Assembly (NCBI GenBank): GCA_025934375.1
Contig: JAICYD010000001.1
Coordinates: 178,011 to 242,010, forward strand
From: Streptosporangiaceae bacterium
Lineage (GTDB): Bacteria; Actinomycetota; Actinomycetes; Streptosporangiales; Streptosporangiaceae
Direction: 5' to 3'
Length of the DNA: 64,000 nt
Of the stretch, positions 42,715-52,233 are shown one piece after another. How positions within the stretch are numbered: the stretch's first letter is position 1; each line of letters opens with the position of its first letter. The translations under genes and the position numbers were made by a program. The notes under the pieces are model-generated. The model ran no database searches and was not told the DNA's origin. It saw nothing but the letters and a program-made list of their open reading frames with translations.

Positions 42715-44613
42715 ATGCCCGCACAGCTGCACACCCTGACCGCTGATGCCCTCCAGCGCACCGCGACCCGCGATGACCTGCGCAACGTCGCGATCGTCGC
42801 GCACGTCGACCACGGCAAGACCACGCTGGTGGACGCCATGCTGTGGCAGTCGGGCGCGTTCCGCGCCAACGCTCACGTGGCCGAGCGCGTGATGGACTCC
42901 GGCGACCTCGAGCGCGAGAAGGGCATCACGATCCTCGCGAAGAACACGGCGGTCAAGCACGGCGGGCTGACCGTCAACATCATCGACACCCCCGGCCACG
43001 CCGACTTCGGCGGCGAGGTCGAACGCGGCCTGTCGATGGTTGACGGCGTAGTGCTGCTCGTCGACGCGAGCGAGGGGCCGCTGCCGCAGACCCGCTTCGT
43101 CTTGCGCAAGACCCTGGAGGCCAGTCTCCCCGTCATCTTGGTGATCAACAAGGTGGATCGCCCCGACGCGCGGATCGCCGAGGTCGTCGACGCGTGCTAC
43201 GAGCTGTTCATCGACTTGGACGCCAGCGAGGAGCAGATCGAGTTCCCCGTCGTCTACGCCGCCGCCAGGGCGGGCCGGGCCTCCCTGAACCGGCCCAAGG
43301 ACGGTGAGATGCCCGACAGCGACAACCTGGAGGCACTGTTCGACGTCATCCGCGAGGCCGTCCCGGCCCCCGCCTACGACCCCGACGCCCCGCTGCAGGC
43401 GCACGTGACCAACCTCGACGCCTCCTCCTACCTGGGACGCATCGCGCTGTGCCGGGTATATAACGGCACGCTGACCCGCGGCCAGCAGGTCGCCTGGTGC
43501 AAGCACGACAGCACCGTGGAGCGGGTCAAGATCTCCGAGCTGATGCGCACCGAGGCCCTGGACCGCGTCCCCGCCGACTCCGCCGGCCCGGGGGACATCG
43601 TCGCGATCGCTGGCATCCCCGACATCATGATCGGCGACACGCTCGCCGACCCGAACGACCCGCGCCCGCTCCCGCTGATCACCGTTGACGAGCCGGCCAT
43701 CTCGATGACGATCGGCACGAACACCTCGCCCCTCGCCGGCCGGGAGAAGGCCACCAAGGTCACCGCCCGGCTGGTCAAGGACCGGCTGGACCGCGAGCTG
43801 GTCGGCAACGTGTCGCTGCAGATCCTCCCCACCGAGCGACCGGACGCCTGGGAAGTCCGCGGCCGCGGCGAACTGGCGCTCGCGGTCTTGGTCGAGACGA
43901 TGCGCCGGGAGGGCTACGAGCTCACCGTCGGTCGTCCCGCCGCCGTGACCAGGGAGATCAACGGCAAGCTGCACGAGCCGGTCGAGCGGCTGTCGGTGGA
44001 CGTGCCGGAGGAGTACCTCGGCGCGGTGACCCAGCTGGTCTCGGTGCGCCGCGGCCGGATGGAGACGATGACCAACCACGGCACCGGGTGGGTCCGGCTG
44101 GTGTTCCTGGTCCCGTCGCGCGGCCTGATCGGGTTCCGTACCCATTTCCTCACCGAGACCCGCGGGACCGGCATCGCGCACCATGTCTTCGAGGCCTACG
44201 AGCCGTGGGCCGGCGACATCCGCGGCCGGGCGACCGGCTCCCTGGTCGCCGACCGGACCGGCATCGCGTCCTCCTACGCCATGTTCAACCTGCAAGAGCG
44301 CGGGGCACTGATGGTTTCCCCGACCACTGAGGTGTACGAGGGCATGATCGTCGGGGAGAACTCCCGCGCCGACGACATGGACGTGAACATCACCAAGGAG
44401 AAGAAGGTCACCAACGTCCGCCAGTCCACGGGAGAGGAACTGGAGCGACTGGTGCCGCCGCGGATCCTCAGCCTGGAGCAGGCCCTGGAATTCTGCGCCG
44501 ACGACGAGTCCGTTGAAGTGACCCCGAGCGCCATCCGGCTCCGCAAGAACGTCCTCGACGGGAAGGATCGCGGCCGCATGCGCGGGCGTATCTCACGAGG
44601 CGAGCTAGCCTAA
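42715..44613 (+). CDS. typA: ribosome-associated GTPase TypA/BipA
   Basis: 632 aa translational GTPase. G motifs: [31 protein letters not shown]-like domains follow and the BipA-specific C-terminal domain is present ([43 protein letters not shown]). Acts on the 50S subunit during assembly and stress. Full length for the family. The start has only a weak SD. Confidence 0.96.
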   Translation: MPAQLHTLTADALQRTATRDDLRNVAIVAHVDHGKTTLVDAMLWQSGAFRANAHVAERVMDSGDLEREKGITILAKNTAVKHGGLTVNIIDTPGHADFGGEVERGLSMVDGVVLLVDASEGPLPQTRFVLRKTLEASLPVILVINKVDRPDARIAEVVDACYELFIDLDASEEQIEFPVVYAAARAGRASLNRPKDGEMPDSDNLEALFDVIREAVPAPAYDPDAPLQAHVTNLDASSYLGRIALCRVYNGTLTRGQQVAWCKHDSTVERVKISELMRTEALDRVPADSAGPGDIVAIAGIPDIMIGDTLADPNDPRPLPLITVDEPAISMTIGTNTSPLAGREKATKVTARLVKDRLDRELVGNVSLQILPTERPDAWEVRGRGELALAVLVETMRREGYELTVGRPAAVTREINGKLHEPVERLSVDVPEEYLGAVTQLVSVRRGRMETMTNHGTGWVRLVFLVPSRGLIGFRTHFLTETRGTGIAHHVFEAYEPWAGDIRGRATGSLVADRTGIASSYAMFNLQERGALMVSPTTEVYEGMIVGENSRADDMDVNITKEKKVTNVRQSTGEELERLVPPRILSLEQALEFCADDESVEVTPSAIRLRKNVLDGKDRGRMRGRISRGELA

Positions 44614-44789
44614 GCCGCGCCCGGGCATTTCGCCCAATTCCCACCCCGCGCGACTGCATCACAAAGTTCCCTATCTGCGGATTTCGCGTATCAGGAATAA
44701 TGGTCAGCGGCCTACCCTGCGTTTAAAGCCGGGCGGGGATGGCAATCGCGACAGGGTATAGGCGAATCGCAGCGGGCAAGGGGGAAACA

Positions 44790-45659
44790 ATGGCTCAGCC
44801 GCTGTCTTCAATCAGCCCAGGCCAGAGTGTCCAGAATCTGCTCGACTCGGTGTTCCACGCTCTCCCGAAGATCCTGGTTTTCCTGGTTATCCTGGTAATC
44901 GGGTGGATTGTCGCCCGCGTTCTGGCCCGTGTTGTCGACCTGATCTTGCGCCGGGCCCACTTCGACCGGTTCGTGGAGCGCGGCGTCGTCGGGCAGGCGC
45001 TCGCCCGCTCGCAAACCGACGCGACCTCGCTGATCGCCAGGATCGTGTACTACACGATCTTGCTGATCGCGCTGCAGATGGCATTCGGGGTCTTCGGCCC
45101 CAACCCGATCTCCACGATGCTGAACGCCATCGTCGCCTGGCTGCCGCGGGCCATCGTCGCGATCATCATCATCGTGATCGCCTCCGCTATCGCGAAGGTG
45201 GTAAAGGACCTGATCATCGGGGCCATCGGTGGCCTGTCCTACGGACCCCTGCTCGCCAGCATCGCCTCGATCCTCATTATCGTGCTCGGCGCTATCGCGG
45301 CGCTCAACCAGGTCGGCATCGCGGCCGGCGTCACCCAGCCGGTGCTGTGGGTGGGGCTGCTGACCGCCGGCGCGGTCGTCGCCATCGGCGTCGGCGGCGG
45401 CCTCATCAAGCCGATGCAAGAGCGCTGGGAACGGATGCTCAACGCCGCCGAACGCGAGACCAGCACCCAGCTGGCCGCCTACCAGGCCGGCCGCACGGAC
45501 GCGATGCGGACCCCGCCCCCGCCAACCGGGCACGTAACGGCCCAGCAGGCCACCGGCGGCATGCCGCAAGGCGGGCCTGCGCCCGGCGGGACCGCGGAGG
45601 ACGGTATCCCCGGGTACGACCCGGACGACCCGCACGGTTCTGGCGGGACCCGGCTCTAA
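44790..45659 (+). CDS. MscS-like / conserved TM-helix membrane protein
   Basis: 289 aa. TM helix near residue 30 (LVFLVILVIGWIVARVL), a pair of helices around 70-130 and another pair around 145-200, then a cytosolic Pro/Gly-rich tail. The layout matches proteins with repeated MscS-type conserved TM helices rather than a full MscS with beta domain. Start ATG 44790 is chosen for its SD (AAGGGGGAAA); the upstream in-frame ATG at 44739 lacks one. Confidence 0.78.
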   Translation: MAQPLSSISPGQSVQNLLDSVFHALPKILVFLVILVIGWIVARVLARVVDLILRRAHFDRFVERGVVGQALARSQTDATSLIARIVYYTILLIALQMAFGVFGPNPISTMLNAIVAWLPRAIVAIIIIVIASAIAKVVKDLIIGAIGGLSYGPLLASIASILIIVLGAIAALNQVGIAAGVTQPVLWVGLLTAGAVVAIGVGGGLIKPMQERWERMLNAAERETSTQLAAYQAGRTDAMRTPPPPTGHVTAQQATGGMPQGGPAPGGTAEDGIPGYDPDDPHGSGGTRL

Positions 45660-45682
45660 GGCCGCCGCTACAGCCTCAGGCC

Positions 45683-46060
45683 CTACGACGGCTCCAGGCC
45701 CTGCGACTCGATCAGCATGCGGCACACCGCGGCGAGCCGCAGCGATTCCCAGTCGAGCACGGCCCCCGGACGCGCCCAGTCGGCCGCCGCCTCCTGCGGG
45801 CGCTCCCGGCGGTGGGGCGGCCACCAGCCGCGGGCGATCGCGGCCTCGGCGAATCCCTGAGCGTAGCTGAGCAGGGCGGCCGGGGTGACCTCTCGCCCTC
45901 GCTTGGCCAGGGCGTCCCGTATCTCCGCGGCGTGCTGGTCGACGCTCGCGCGGGCACCAGCCGAGCTGGCGGTGAGCGCCAGGCTCACCTGGCCCGCCTC
46001 GCCGGCCAGGTGCAGCACCATACCGGACAGGTCATCACGAACTGGCTCATCAGGGGGCAC
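45683..46060 (-). CDS. hypothetical protein, DUF6401-like
   Basis: 125 aa. Features AGARASVDQHAAEIRDAL, SYAQGFAEAA and C-terminal DWESLRLAAVCRM resemble, from memory, the short DUF6401 proteins of actinobacteria; function unknown. A -10-like TACCTT lies 7 nt before the GTG start. Confidence 0.6.
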   Translation of the reverse strand: MPPDEPVRDDLSGMVLHLAGEAGQVSLALTASSAGARASVDQHAAEIRDALAKRGREVTPAALLSYAQGFAEAAIARGWWPPHRRERPQEAAADWARPGAVLDWESLRLAAVCRMLIESQGLEPS

Positions 46061-46067
46061 GCCGGAA

Positions 46068-46073
46068 AAGGTA
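46068..46073 (-). promoter_or_regulatory. -10 element (TACCTT), leaderless, for the 46060 gene
   Basis: On the minus strand TACCTT ends 7 nt before the GTG at 46060; no SD. Confidence 0.35.
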
Positions 46074-46114
46074 TCCCACGCCGGGATCCGGCGCGCCGGC
46101 TTGTGGCTCCTGTC

Positions 46115-47281
46115 CTAGCCAATTCCCAGGTAGAGGGCGCTGCCGATGCCCATGACGAGGCAGTAGACCGCGAACGGCGTCAGCGTCCGCCTGGGGTTGG
46201 ACAGGTACTTGTCGAGGAACCGCAGCGCGAGGTAAGCGCCGATGCCGGAGATAATAGAGCCGACCAGGATCTGCCCCCGGATGCCCGCGGTCTCCGACCC
46301 GAGCAGCTCACTGGCCTTGAACACCCCGGCGGCGAAGATCACCGGCGCCGACAGCAGGAACGAGAACCGCGCGGCGTCCTGGCGGGATAGCCCCCGGACC
46401 AGGCCCGCGACCATGACGCTGCCGTCCCGGCTGATTCCCGGGAGGAGCGCCAGGATCTGGCTCGCGCCGAGGGCGAGGGCACTCAGCCAGCTCAGCCTGG
46501 TGATCCGCTGATCGGCCTTGACCGCCCGGTCGGCCTCATGCTGCTTGACGGCGCGCTGCCCGGAGGCATGGCTCGCGGCACGGTGACGCCCGCCGCCCCC
46601 GTACTGGCCGGGACCGTGCTGTGCGCCAGCGAGGTAGGGGTCGCTGTTCCCGTACGGGTCACGATTCCCGTAGGCCTCGCGCCCGGCATACCCGGCCCGG
46701 TCATACCCCCCGGCCCGGTCATATTCGGTGTTGCCGCGGGCCGGCGTCATCTGGCGCTCATCGAGGGCCTGCTCCGCGTCGAGCCCGGCGCGCCGCCGGC
46801 GCATGAACTCCCCGCCGAAAAGGACCAGGCCGTTGATGGCCAGGAAGATCGCCGTTGGAATGGGCTTGGCGAACACCGTGCGGACCGTGTGGTCCAGGGC
46901 CACTCCAGCCAGGCCGACCGGGATGGTGCCCAAGACGATCATCCACGCGAGCTTCTGGTCGGTGTCGCGCAGGTCGAAGCGCCGGGTGCCCGGCGCGGGG
47001 CTGGTGATCTGGCTGAACGAGCCGAAGAAGCCCCTGACGATCCGCAGCCAGTCCCGCCAGAAGTAGATGATCATCGCGATCGCGGTGGCGACGTGCATCC
47101 CGACGATGAACGCCAGGTACGGGGACTGCGCGGCCGTCACGTCGAGGTCGGCCTTCCAGCTCCCGCCGACGAGCGCCGGTATCAGGACGCTGTGGCCGAG
47201 GCTTGATACCGGGAAGAGCTCGGTGACGCCCTGGAAGAGTCCCACGACGATCGCTTCTGGGTAGGTCAGGGTGGGATGCAT
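46115..47281 (-). CDS. uppP: undecaprenyl-diphosphate phosphatase UppP/BacA, with Tyr/Gly-rich insert
   Basis: 388 aa polytopic enzyme that recycles the lipid carrier of cell-wall synthesis. Both catalytic regions are seen: GVTELFPVSSLGHS near the N-terminus and LPGISRDGS in the second half (family PGxSRSG, here Asp replaces Ser). Usual UppP is ~270-280 aa. The extra ~110 residues form a Tyr/Gly/Asp-rich low-complexity loop between the halves (e.g. YDRAGGYDRAGYAGREAY, YGNRDPYGNSDPY), probably cytosolic. Confidence 0.88.
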   Translation of the reverse strand: MHPTLTYPEAIVVGLFQGVTELFPVSSLGHSVLIPALVGGSWKADLDVTAAQSPYLAFIVGMHVATAIAMIIYFWRDWLRIVRGFFGSFSQITSPAPGTRRFDLRDTDQKLAWMIVLGTIPVGLAGVALDHTVRTVFAKPIPTAIFLAINGLVLFGGEFMRRRRAGLDAEQALDERQMTPARGNTEYDRAGGYDRAGYAGREAYGNRDPYGNSDPYLAGAQHGPGQYGGGGRHRAASHASGQRAVKQHEADRAVKADQRITRLSWLSALALGASQILALLPGISRDGSVMVAGLVRGLSRQDAARFSFLLSAPVIFAAGVFKASELLGSETAGIRGQILVGSIISGIGAYLALRFLDKYLSNPRRTLTPFAVYCLVMGIGSALYLGIG

Positions 47282-47453
47282 CGTGCCCTCTCGCTATGCG
47301 GGCAAGCCACCGCGTCCCGCCCTCGTCATGCTATCCGTGACCAGGCAGGGGAGTGGCGGGCAGCGGGGATTCTGGGCATCCGTTACCGCATGGTGATTCG
47401 AACTCATATCGTCGGTTTGGCGCGTATTCACACGCGCTGACCTGGCCCGCTGC

Positions 47454-47459
47454 TAGGCT
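47454..47459 (+). promoter_or_regulatory. -10 element (TAGGCT), leaderless, for the GH25 gene
   Basis: TAGGCT ends 8 nt before the GTG at 47468; no SD sequence. Confidence 0.45.
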
Positions 47460-47467
47460 GCCGCGAT

Positions 47468-49372
47468 GTGACGGGACGACACCGGGGAAGTTGGACCGCT
47501 GGGCGTATACGCGTTGCTAGCGGGACTGCGATCATCATCGCGGCGCTGGCCGTGTTCGCTGGCCTGACCCTGCCGCTAGGCGCGGCGGCTCCCTCGCGGG
47601 CCGCGTCCGTCGCCGGCACCGGGCTCTCCGCCGGCACCGCGCCCCTCACTGGCGCCAAGCCTGCGGCTACCGTCACCGCCCCGATCGTCCGGGGCGTCGA
47701 CGTCTCCGGGTTCACGCCGGTGACCGACTGGTCCAAGGTGAAGGCGGCGGGCATGTCCTTCACCGGGATCGAGGCCGCCCAGGGCAAGACGGTCGTGAAC
47801 GCGAGCTACGGCTCCCAGGCGTCCGGCGCCCTCGCCGCCGGGCTGCGGGTGATGCCGTACGTGTTCGCCAACCCGGGCCGGTTCGCCACCGACCCGACAT
47901 TCACCGGGGCGGAGCAGTTCTCCCTGGGATGGGACGTGATTAACAGCGTCTCCGGTCATCCGTACCAGGCCGGGAGCCAGTGGCTGCCCGTCGTGCTGGA
48001 CCTGGAGTGGGACCATTCGAACTTCCCGAACCAGGAATGCTACGGGCTCGACGCGCCCACCATGGTGAGCTGGATCCAGTCATTCGTGGATGCCGCCAAG
48101 GCCCAGACTGGCGTCGTCCCGGTCATCTACTCGAACGCGGGCCTGACGGCATCCGGCACGGTCCAGTCATGGTGGCAGGACTGCACTGGCAACAGCACCC
48201 AGTTCACGGCGGACCCGTTCTGGGTGGCGGACTGGGGAGTCAGCAGCCCGGTGGTCCCGGCGGCCTGGAGTGCTTACGCCTTCTGGCAATCGTCGTCCAT
48301 GGGGACGGTCAACGGCATCACGGGCCAGGTCGACCTCGATCAGATGAAGGGCATCGCGCTGAGCGTCCCCGCCCTCACCACCACGACCGGGTCTCCGGTG
48401 TCGACCCGGGTCAGCGCGTCCGGCCCGGACCTGGCCGCGGGCTACCAGCCGACCATCAAGGTGACGGGCCTGCCGTCCGGGCTGGCTACGGGTCCCCCGG
48501 GCGTGGTGACCGGATGGCCAGCCGCCGCGGGCAGCTACAGCGTCACCGCGAGCGCGTCTGACGCGCTCGGGGGCACCGGGGCCGTGTCGGTCACCTGGAC
48601 GATCAGGGCGGCGGCGAACTCCGGGCCGACGGGGACCATCCGCCAGCACGGCGGCAGCAACCTGTGCCTCGATGATCCGTCATCCAAGACGGCGAACGGG
48701 ACCGCGCTCGACCTGGCCACCTGCAACGGCAAGGCCAACCAGAACTGGACCGCCGCGCAGGACGGCACCATCCGGGTCCTCGGCCACTGCCTGGAGGCCA
48801 GCGGGACCAGCCTGATCCTCATGACCTGCAACACCAGCCCGGCCGAGCAGTGGCGGGCCGCGACCTTCGGTGCGCTGGTCAGCGTCCGCTACGGGACCTG
48901 CCTGAACGGCCCGTCCGCGGCGGCCGCCAGCGGCACCCGGCCGACGCTGGCGACCTGCCAGAACGTGGCCACCAAGGTCAACCAGCACTGGACGCGCCCG
49001 GCGGGTCCGGCTACCTCCGGGGCGGGCGCCCGCTGCCTGGGCCTGTCGGGGGCCACCGCCGCCCTGGTCACCTGCGCCACCTCCACCGCGCAGAACTGGA
49101 CTCCGGAGCCGTCGGGCACGTTCGCGCTGCAGGCGAACGGCCGGTGCCTCGCCGAGCACACGACAGCCGGGTCGACCATGTCCATCGTCGCGTGCAGCAA
49201 CACCACCCCGACGCAGCAGTGGCAGCTGGTCGCGGCGGGCAACATCGCCGTTGAGCTCAAGAACCCGGCGACCGGCCTGTGCATCACGGTCCCGGCGGGC
49301 GGCACCACGGGCACCAAGCTAGTCCTGGGCACTTGCTCCACCGCCCTCGCGGCAACCTGGCGCGTCGCCTGA
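47468..49372 (+). CDS. secreted GH25 lysozyme with Ig-like and ricin-B lectin domains
   Basis: 634 aa. Signal peptide (~1-45), GH25 muramidase ~75-300 (VRGVDVSGF, catalytic VLDLEWDHSN, YSNAGL, AFWQ), a short Ig-like/putative Ig domain ~305-385, and a ricin-type beta-trefoil ~390-634 with repeated QxW-type motifs (NQNWTAAQDG, EQWRAAT, QNWTPE, QQWQLV). Cuts peptidoglycan; the lectin may bind wall or foreign glycans. GTG start 8 nt after a -10 box. Confidence 0.92.
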   Translation: MTGRHRGSWTAGRIRVASGTAIIIAALAVFAGLTLPLGAAAPSRAASVAGTGLSAGTAPLTGAKPAATVTAPIVRGVDVSGFTPVTDWSKVKAAGMSFTGIEAAQGKTVVNASYGSQASGALAAGLRVMPYVFANPGRFATDPTFTGAEQFSLGWDVINSVSGHPYQAGSQWLPVVLDLEWDHSNFPNQECYGLDAPTMVSWIQSFVDAAKAQTGVVPVIYSNAGLTASGTVQSWWQDCTGNSTQFTADPFWVADWGVSSPVVPAAWSAYAFWQSSSMGTVNGITGQVDLDQMKGIALSVPALTTTTGSPVSTRVSASGPDLAAGYQPTIKVTGLPSGLATGPPGVVTGWPAAAGSYSVTASASDALGGTGAVSVTWTIRAAANSGPTGTIRQHGGSNLCLDDPSSKTANGTALDLATCNGKANQNWTAAQDGTIRVLGHCLEASGTSLILMTCNTSPAEQWRAATFGALVSVRYGTCLNGPSAAAASGTRPTLATCQNVATKVNQHWTRPAGPATSGAGARCLGLSGATAALVTCATSTAQNWTPEPSGTFALQANGRCLAEHTTAGSTMSIVACSNTTPTQQWQLVAAGNIAVELKNPATGLCITVPAGGTTGTKLVLGTCSTALAATWRVA

Positions 49373-49408
49373 CCGTCCGCGCCGAACGCTTCAGGCCTGC
49401 GTCAGCGC

Positions 49409-49445
49409 GAAGGCCCCGGTCGCCGCAGGGCGAGCCGGGGCCTTC
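49409..49445. terminator. bidirectional hairpin terminator between the lysozyme and sdhB genes
   Basis: GAAGGCCCCGG (49409-49419) pairs with CCGGGGCCTTC (49435-49445), and the loop contains a second short stem (TCGCC/GGCGA). No U-tract, as is common in actinobacteria. It lies between two convergent genes. Confidence 0.8.
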
Positions 49446-49466
49446 GGCTTATCAAGCCGGGGGAAG

Positions 49467-50255
49467 CTACCCCTTCTTGGCGGGGATCGCCGGGGTGCCC
49501 TTGGCCGACGGGCGGCGGGAGATCTTCGAGCCCAGCCATACCAGCGGGTCGTACTTGCGGCCCGCCACGCGCTCCTTCATCGGGATGAGCGCGTTGTCGG
49601 TGATCTTGATGTGCTCCGGGCAGACCTCGGTGCAGCACTTGGTGATGTTGCAGTAGCCGAGGCCGAAGTCGTCCTGCGCGATGTCGCGCCGGTCCGCCTC
49701 ATCGGCCGGGTGCATCTCAAGCTCGGCGACCCGCATGAGGAACCGCGGGCCAGCGAACTCCGGCTCGTTCTCCTGGTGATCGCGGATCACGTGGCAGACG
49801 TTCTGGCACAGGAAGCACTCAATGCACTTGCGGAATTCCTGCGACCGGTTCACGTCCTCTTGCTGCATCCGGAACTCGCCCGGCTTGATCGACGGGTCCG
49901 GCGTGAACGACGGGATCTGCCGCGCCTTCTCGTAGTTGAACGACACGTCGGTGACCAGGTCCCGGATCACCGGGAATGTCCGGACCGGCGTGATCGTCAG
50001 GACCTCGTCCTGGGTGAACGTCGACATCCGGGTCATGCAGCCCAGCCGGGGGCGGCCGTTGATCTCCATGGAGCACGAGCCGCACTTGCCGGCCTTGCAG
50101 TTCCACCGGACGGCCAGGTCGGGGGTCTGCGTGGCCTGCAGCCGGTGCAGCACGTCGAGGACGACCTCACCCTCGTTGACCTCGACCTCGTAGTCCTTCA
50201 AGATCCCGGCGCCCGCGTCGCCCCGCCAGACCTTGAACTTCGCCATGTAGCCCAT
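49467..50255 (-). CDS. sdhB: succinate dehydrogenase iron-sulfur subunit
   Basis: 262 aa. [2Fe-2S] cysteines in WNCKAGKCGSC plus the fourth in RLGC; [4Fe-4S]/[3Fe-4S] motifs CIECFLCQNVC and CNITKCCTEVCPEH. Carries electrons from SdhA to menaquinone. Start overlaps the sdhA stop (TGATG); a second ATG three codons on is possible. Confidence 0.95.
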   Translation of the reverse strand: MGYMAKFKVWRGDAGAGILKDYEVEVNEGEVVLDVLHRLQATQTPDLAVRWNCKAGKCGSCSMEINGRPRLGCMTRMSTFTQDEVLTITPVRTFPVIRDLVTDVSFNYEKARQIPSFTPDPSIKPGEFRMQQEDVNRSQEFRKCIECFLCQNVCHVIRDHQENEPEFAGPRFLMRVAELEMHPADEADRRDIAQDDFGLGYCNITKCCTEVCPEHIKITDNALIPMKERVAGRKYDPLVWLGSKISRRPSAKGTPAIPAKKG

Positions 50256-52213
50256 CAGTGCCCCTCTTCCAGCGGCCCCGCCGAACCCGCCGCCGACTCG
50301 GGCTTAGGCGGGGCCTGAAGCTCAGTCAGTTCCTCATCCGTCATGTACTTCTTCAGCTCGGACTTCTCGAAGAGCGCGAGCAGGTCGGGCCGGATCGTCG
50401 GCATCGGCTGGCGGATCATCGACACCCGGTCGCCGGACAGCGTCAGGATGAGGTTGATCTTGCGCCACTCCGGCGACGCGATCGGGTAATCCTCGCGGGT
50501 GTGCCCGCCGCGCGACTCCTGGCGCTCCAGCGCGGCCATCGCCACGCACTCGGCGACCAGCAGCATGTTGCGCAGGTCGAGCGCGTAGTGCCAGCCGGGG
50601 TTGTAGACGCGGCCGCCCGGCGCGGACACCGTCGCGGCGCGCTCCTTGAACTTCTCCAGCTCCTCGAGCGCCTGCTTGACCTCGTGCTCGCGGCGGATGA
50701 GGCCGACCAGGTCGTTCATCGTCTGCTGCAGCTCGGCGTGCACCGTGTAGGGGTTCTCGCCGGCCGACCGTGACAGCGGCGCGAGCGCCTCCTCAACCGC
50801 GGCCGACAGCGCCCGCGCGGGCACCGCGGGCTGCGCGTCCAGGGACTCCAGGTAGTCGACGGCGCCGGCGCCGGCCCGCTGGCCGAAGACGAGCAGGTCC
50901 GACAGCGAGTTGCCGCCCAGCCGGTTGGAGCCGTGCATGCCGCCGGACACCTCGCCGGCCGCGAACAGGCCGGGCACCGAGGACGCGGCGGTGTCCGGGT
51001 CGACCTCGACCCCGCCCATGATGTAGTGGCAGGTCGGCCCGATCTCCATCGGCTCCTTGGTGATGTCCACGTCCGCCAGCTCCTTGAACTGGTGGTGCAT
51101 GGACGGCAGCCGCCGCAAGATCTCCTCGGCCGGCAGCCGGGTGGACACGTCGAGGAACACCCCGCCGTGGGGTGAGCCCCGGCCGGCCTTGATCTCGGCG
51201 TTGATGGCCCGCGCGACCTCATCACGGGGCAGCAGCTCTGGCGGGCGCCGGTTGTTGTCCGCGTCCTTGTACCAGCGGTCGGCCTCTTCCTCGGTCTCCG
51301 CGTACTGCGGGCGGAACACGTCCGGCACGTAGTTGAACATGAACCGCTTGCCATCGGAGTTGCGCAGCACGCCGCCGTCACCGCGCACCGACTCGGTGAC
51401 CAGGATGCCGCGCACCGACGGCGGCCACACCATGCCGGTCGGGTGGAACTGGATGAACTCCATGTTCATCAGCGCCGCCCCGGCCAGCAGGGCCAGCGCG
51501 TGCCCGTCCCCGCTGTACTCCCAGGAGTTGGAGGTGACCTTGAACGTCCGGCCGACGCCACCGGTCGCCAAGATGACCGCCGGCGCCTCGAACAAGACGA
51601 AGCGGCCGGTATCGCGGATGTAGCCGAACGCGCCCGCGATCCGCCCCGTCTCGTCCTTGACCAGCCGGGTGATCGTCGTCTCGGCGAAGACCCGCAGGTG
51701 CGCCTCGGGGTCCCCGAGCGACCTGGCGTCCTCCTGCTGCAGCGCCACCACGCGCTGCTGCAGCGTGCGGATCATCTCCAGGCCGGTCCGGTCGCCCACG
51801 TGCGCCAGCCGCGGGTAGCTGTGCCCGCCGAAGTTGCGCTGGCTGATCTTCCCGTCCTTGGTCCGGTCGAAGATCGCGCCCCACGCCTCCAGCTCCCAGA
51901 CGCGGTCGGGGGCCTCCTTGGCGTGCAGCTCGGCCATCCGCGGGTTGTTCAGGAACTTCCCGCCGCGCATCGTGTCGCGGAAGTGGACCTGCCAGTTGTC
52001 ATTGGGGTTGACGTTGCCCATCGCGGCGGCCGCGCCGCCCTCGGCCATGACGGTGTGCGCCTTGCCGAACAGAGACTTCGAGATGATCGCGGTCTTCTTG
52101 CCCCGGGTGCGCGCCTCGATCGCCGCCCGCAGCCCGGAGCCGCCGGCGCCGATCACTACCACGTCGTAGGAGTAACGCTCTATGTCTGCAGATTGCAGAG
52201 CTTCGTCGGTCAT
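50255..52213 (-). CDS. sdhA: succinate dehydrogenase flavoprotein subunit
   Basis: 652 aa. FAD-binding GAGGSGLRAAIEA, covalent-FAD histidine in KAHTVMAEGG, active-site FHPTGM and RNSDGKRFM, and GGMHGSNRLGGNSLS. Catalyses succinate/fumarate conversion at the inner membrane face. Start set at MTDEALQS, where the family begins; upstream in-frame codons overlap sdhC antisense-free space without homology. Order sdhC-A-B on this strand. Confidence 0.96.
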   Translation of the reverse strand: MTDEALQSADIERYSYDVVVIGAGGSGLRAAIEARTRGKKTAIISKSLFGKAHTVMAEGGAAAAMGNVNPNDNWQVHFRDTMRGGKFLNNPRMAELHAKEAPDRVWELEAWGAIFDRTKDGKISQRNFGGHSYPRLAHVGDRTGLEMIRTLQQRVVALQQEDARSLGDPEAHLRVFAETTITRLVKDETGRIAGAFGYIRDTGRFVLFEAPAVILATGGVGRTFKVTSNSWEYSGDGHALALLAGAALMNMEFIQFHPTGMVWPPSVRGILVTESVRGDGGVLRNSDGKRFMFNYVPDVFRPQYAETEEEADRWYKDADNNRRPPELLPRDEVARAINAEIKAGRGSPHGGVFLDVSTRLPAEEILRRLPSMHHQFKELADVDITKEPMEIGPTCHYIMGGVEVDPDTAASSVPGLFAAGEVSGGMHGSNRLGGNSLSDLLVFGQRAGAGAVDYLESLDAQPAVPARALSAAVEEALAPLSRSAGENPYTVHAELQQTMNDLVGLIRREHEVKQALEELEKFKERAATVSAPGGRVYNPGWHYALDLRNMLLVAECVAMAALERQESRGGHTREDYPIASPEWRKINLILTLSGDRVSMIRQPMPTIRPDLLALFEKSELKKYMTDEELTELQAPPKPESAAGSAGPLEEGH

Positions 52214-52233
52214 AACGATTGCCCGTTCGGGAT

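Noticed and set aside
42598..44295. 565-codon minus-strand frame opposite typA
   Set aside because: Antisense shadow of the well-supported TypA gene, with no SD or recognisable motif.
44739..44789. Upstream ATG as start of the MscS-like gene
   Set aside because: No SD there, while ATG 44790 has AAGGGGGAAA and matches the start of the hydrophobic domain better.
47387..47400. GGTGATTCGAACTC-like string resembling a tRNA T-loop
   Set aside because: No acceptor, D or anticodon stem can be folded around it.
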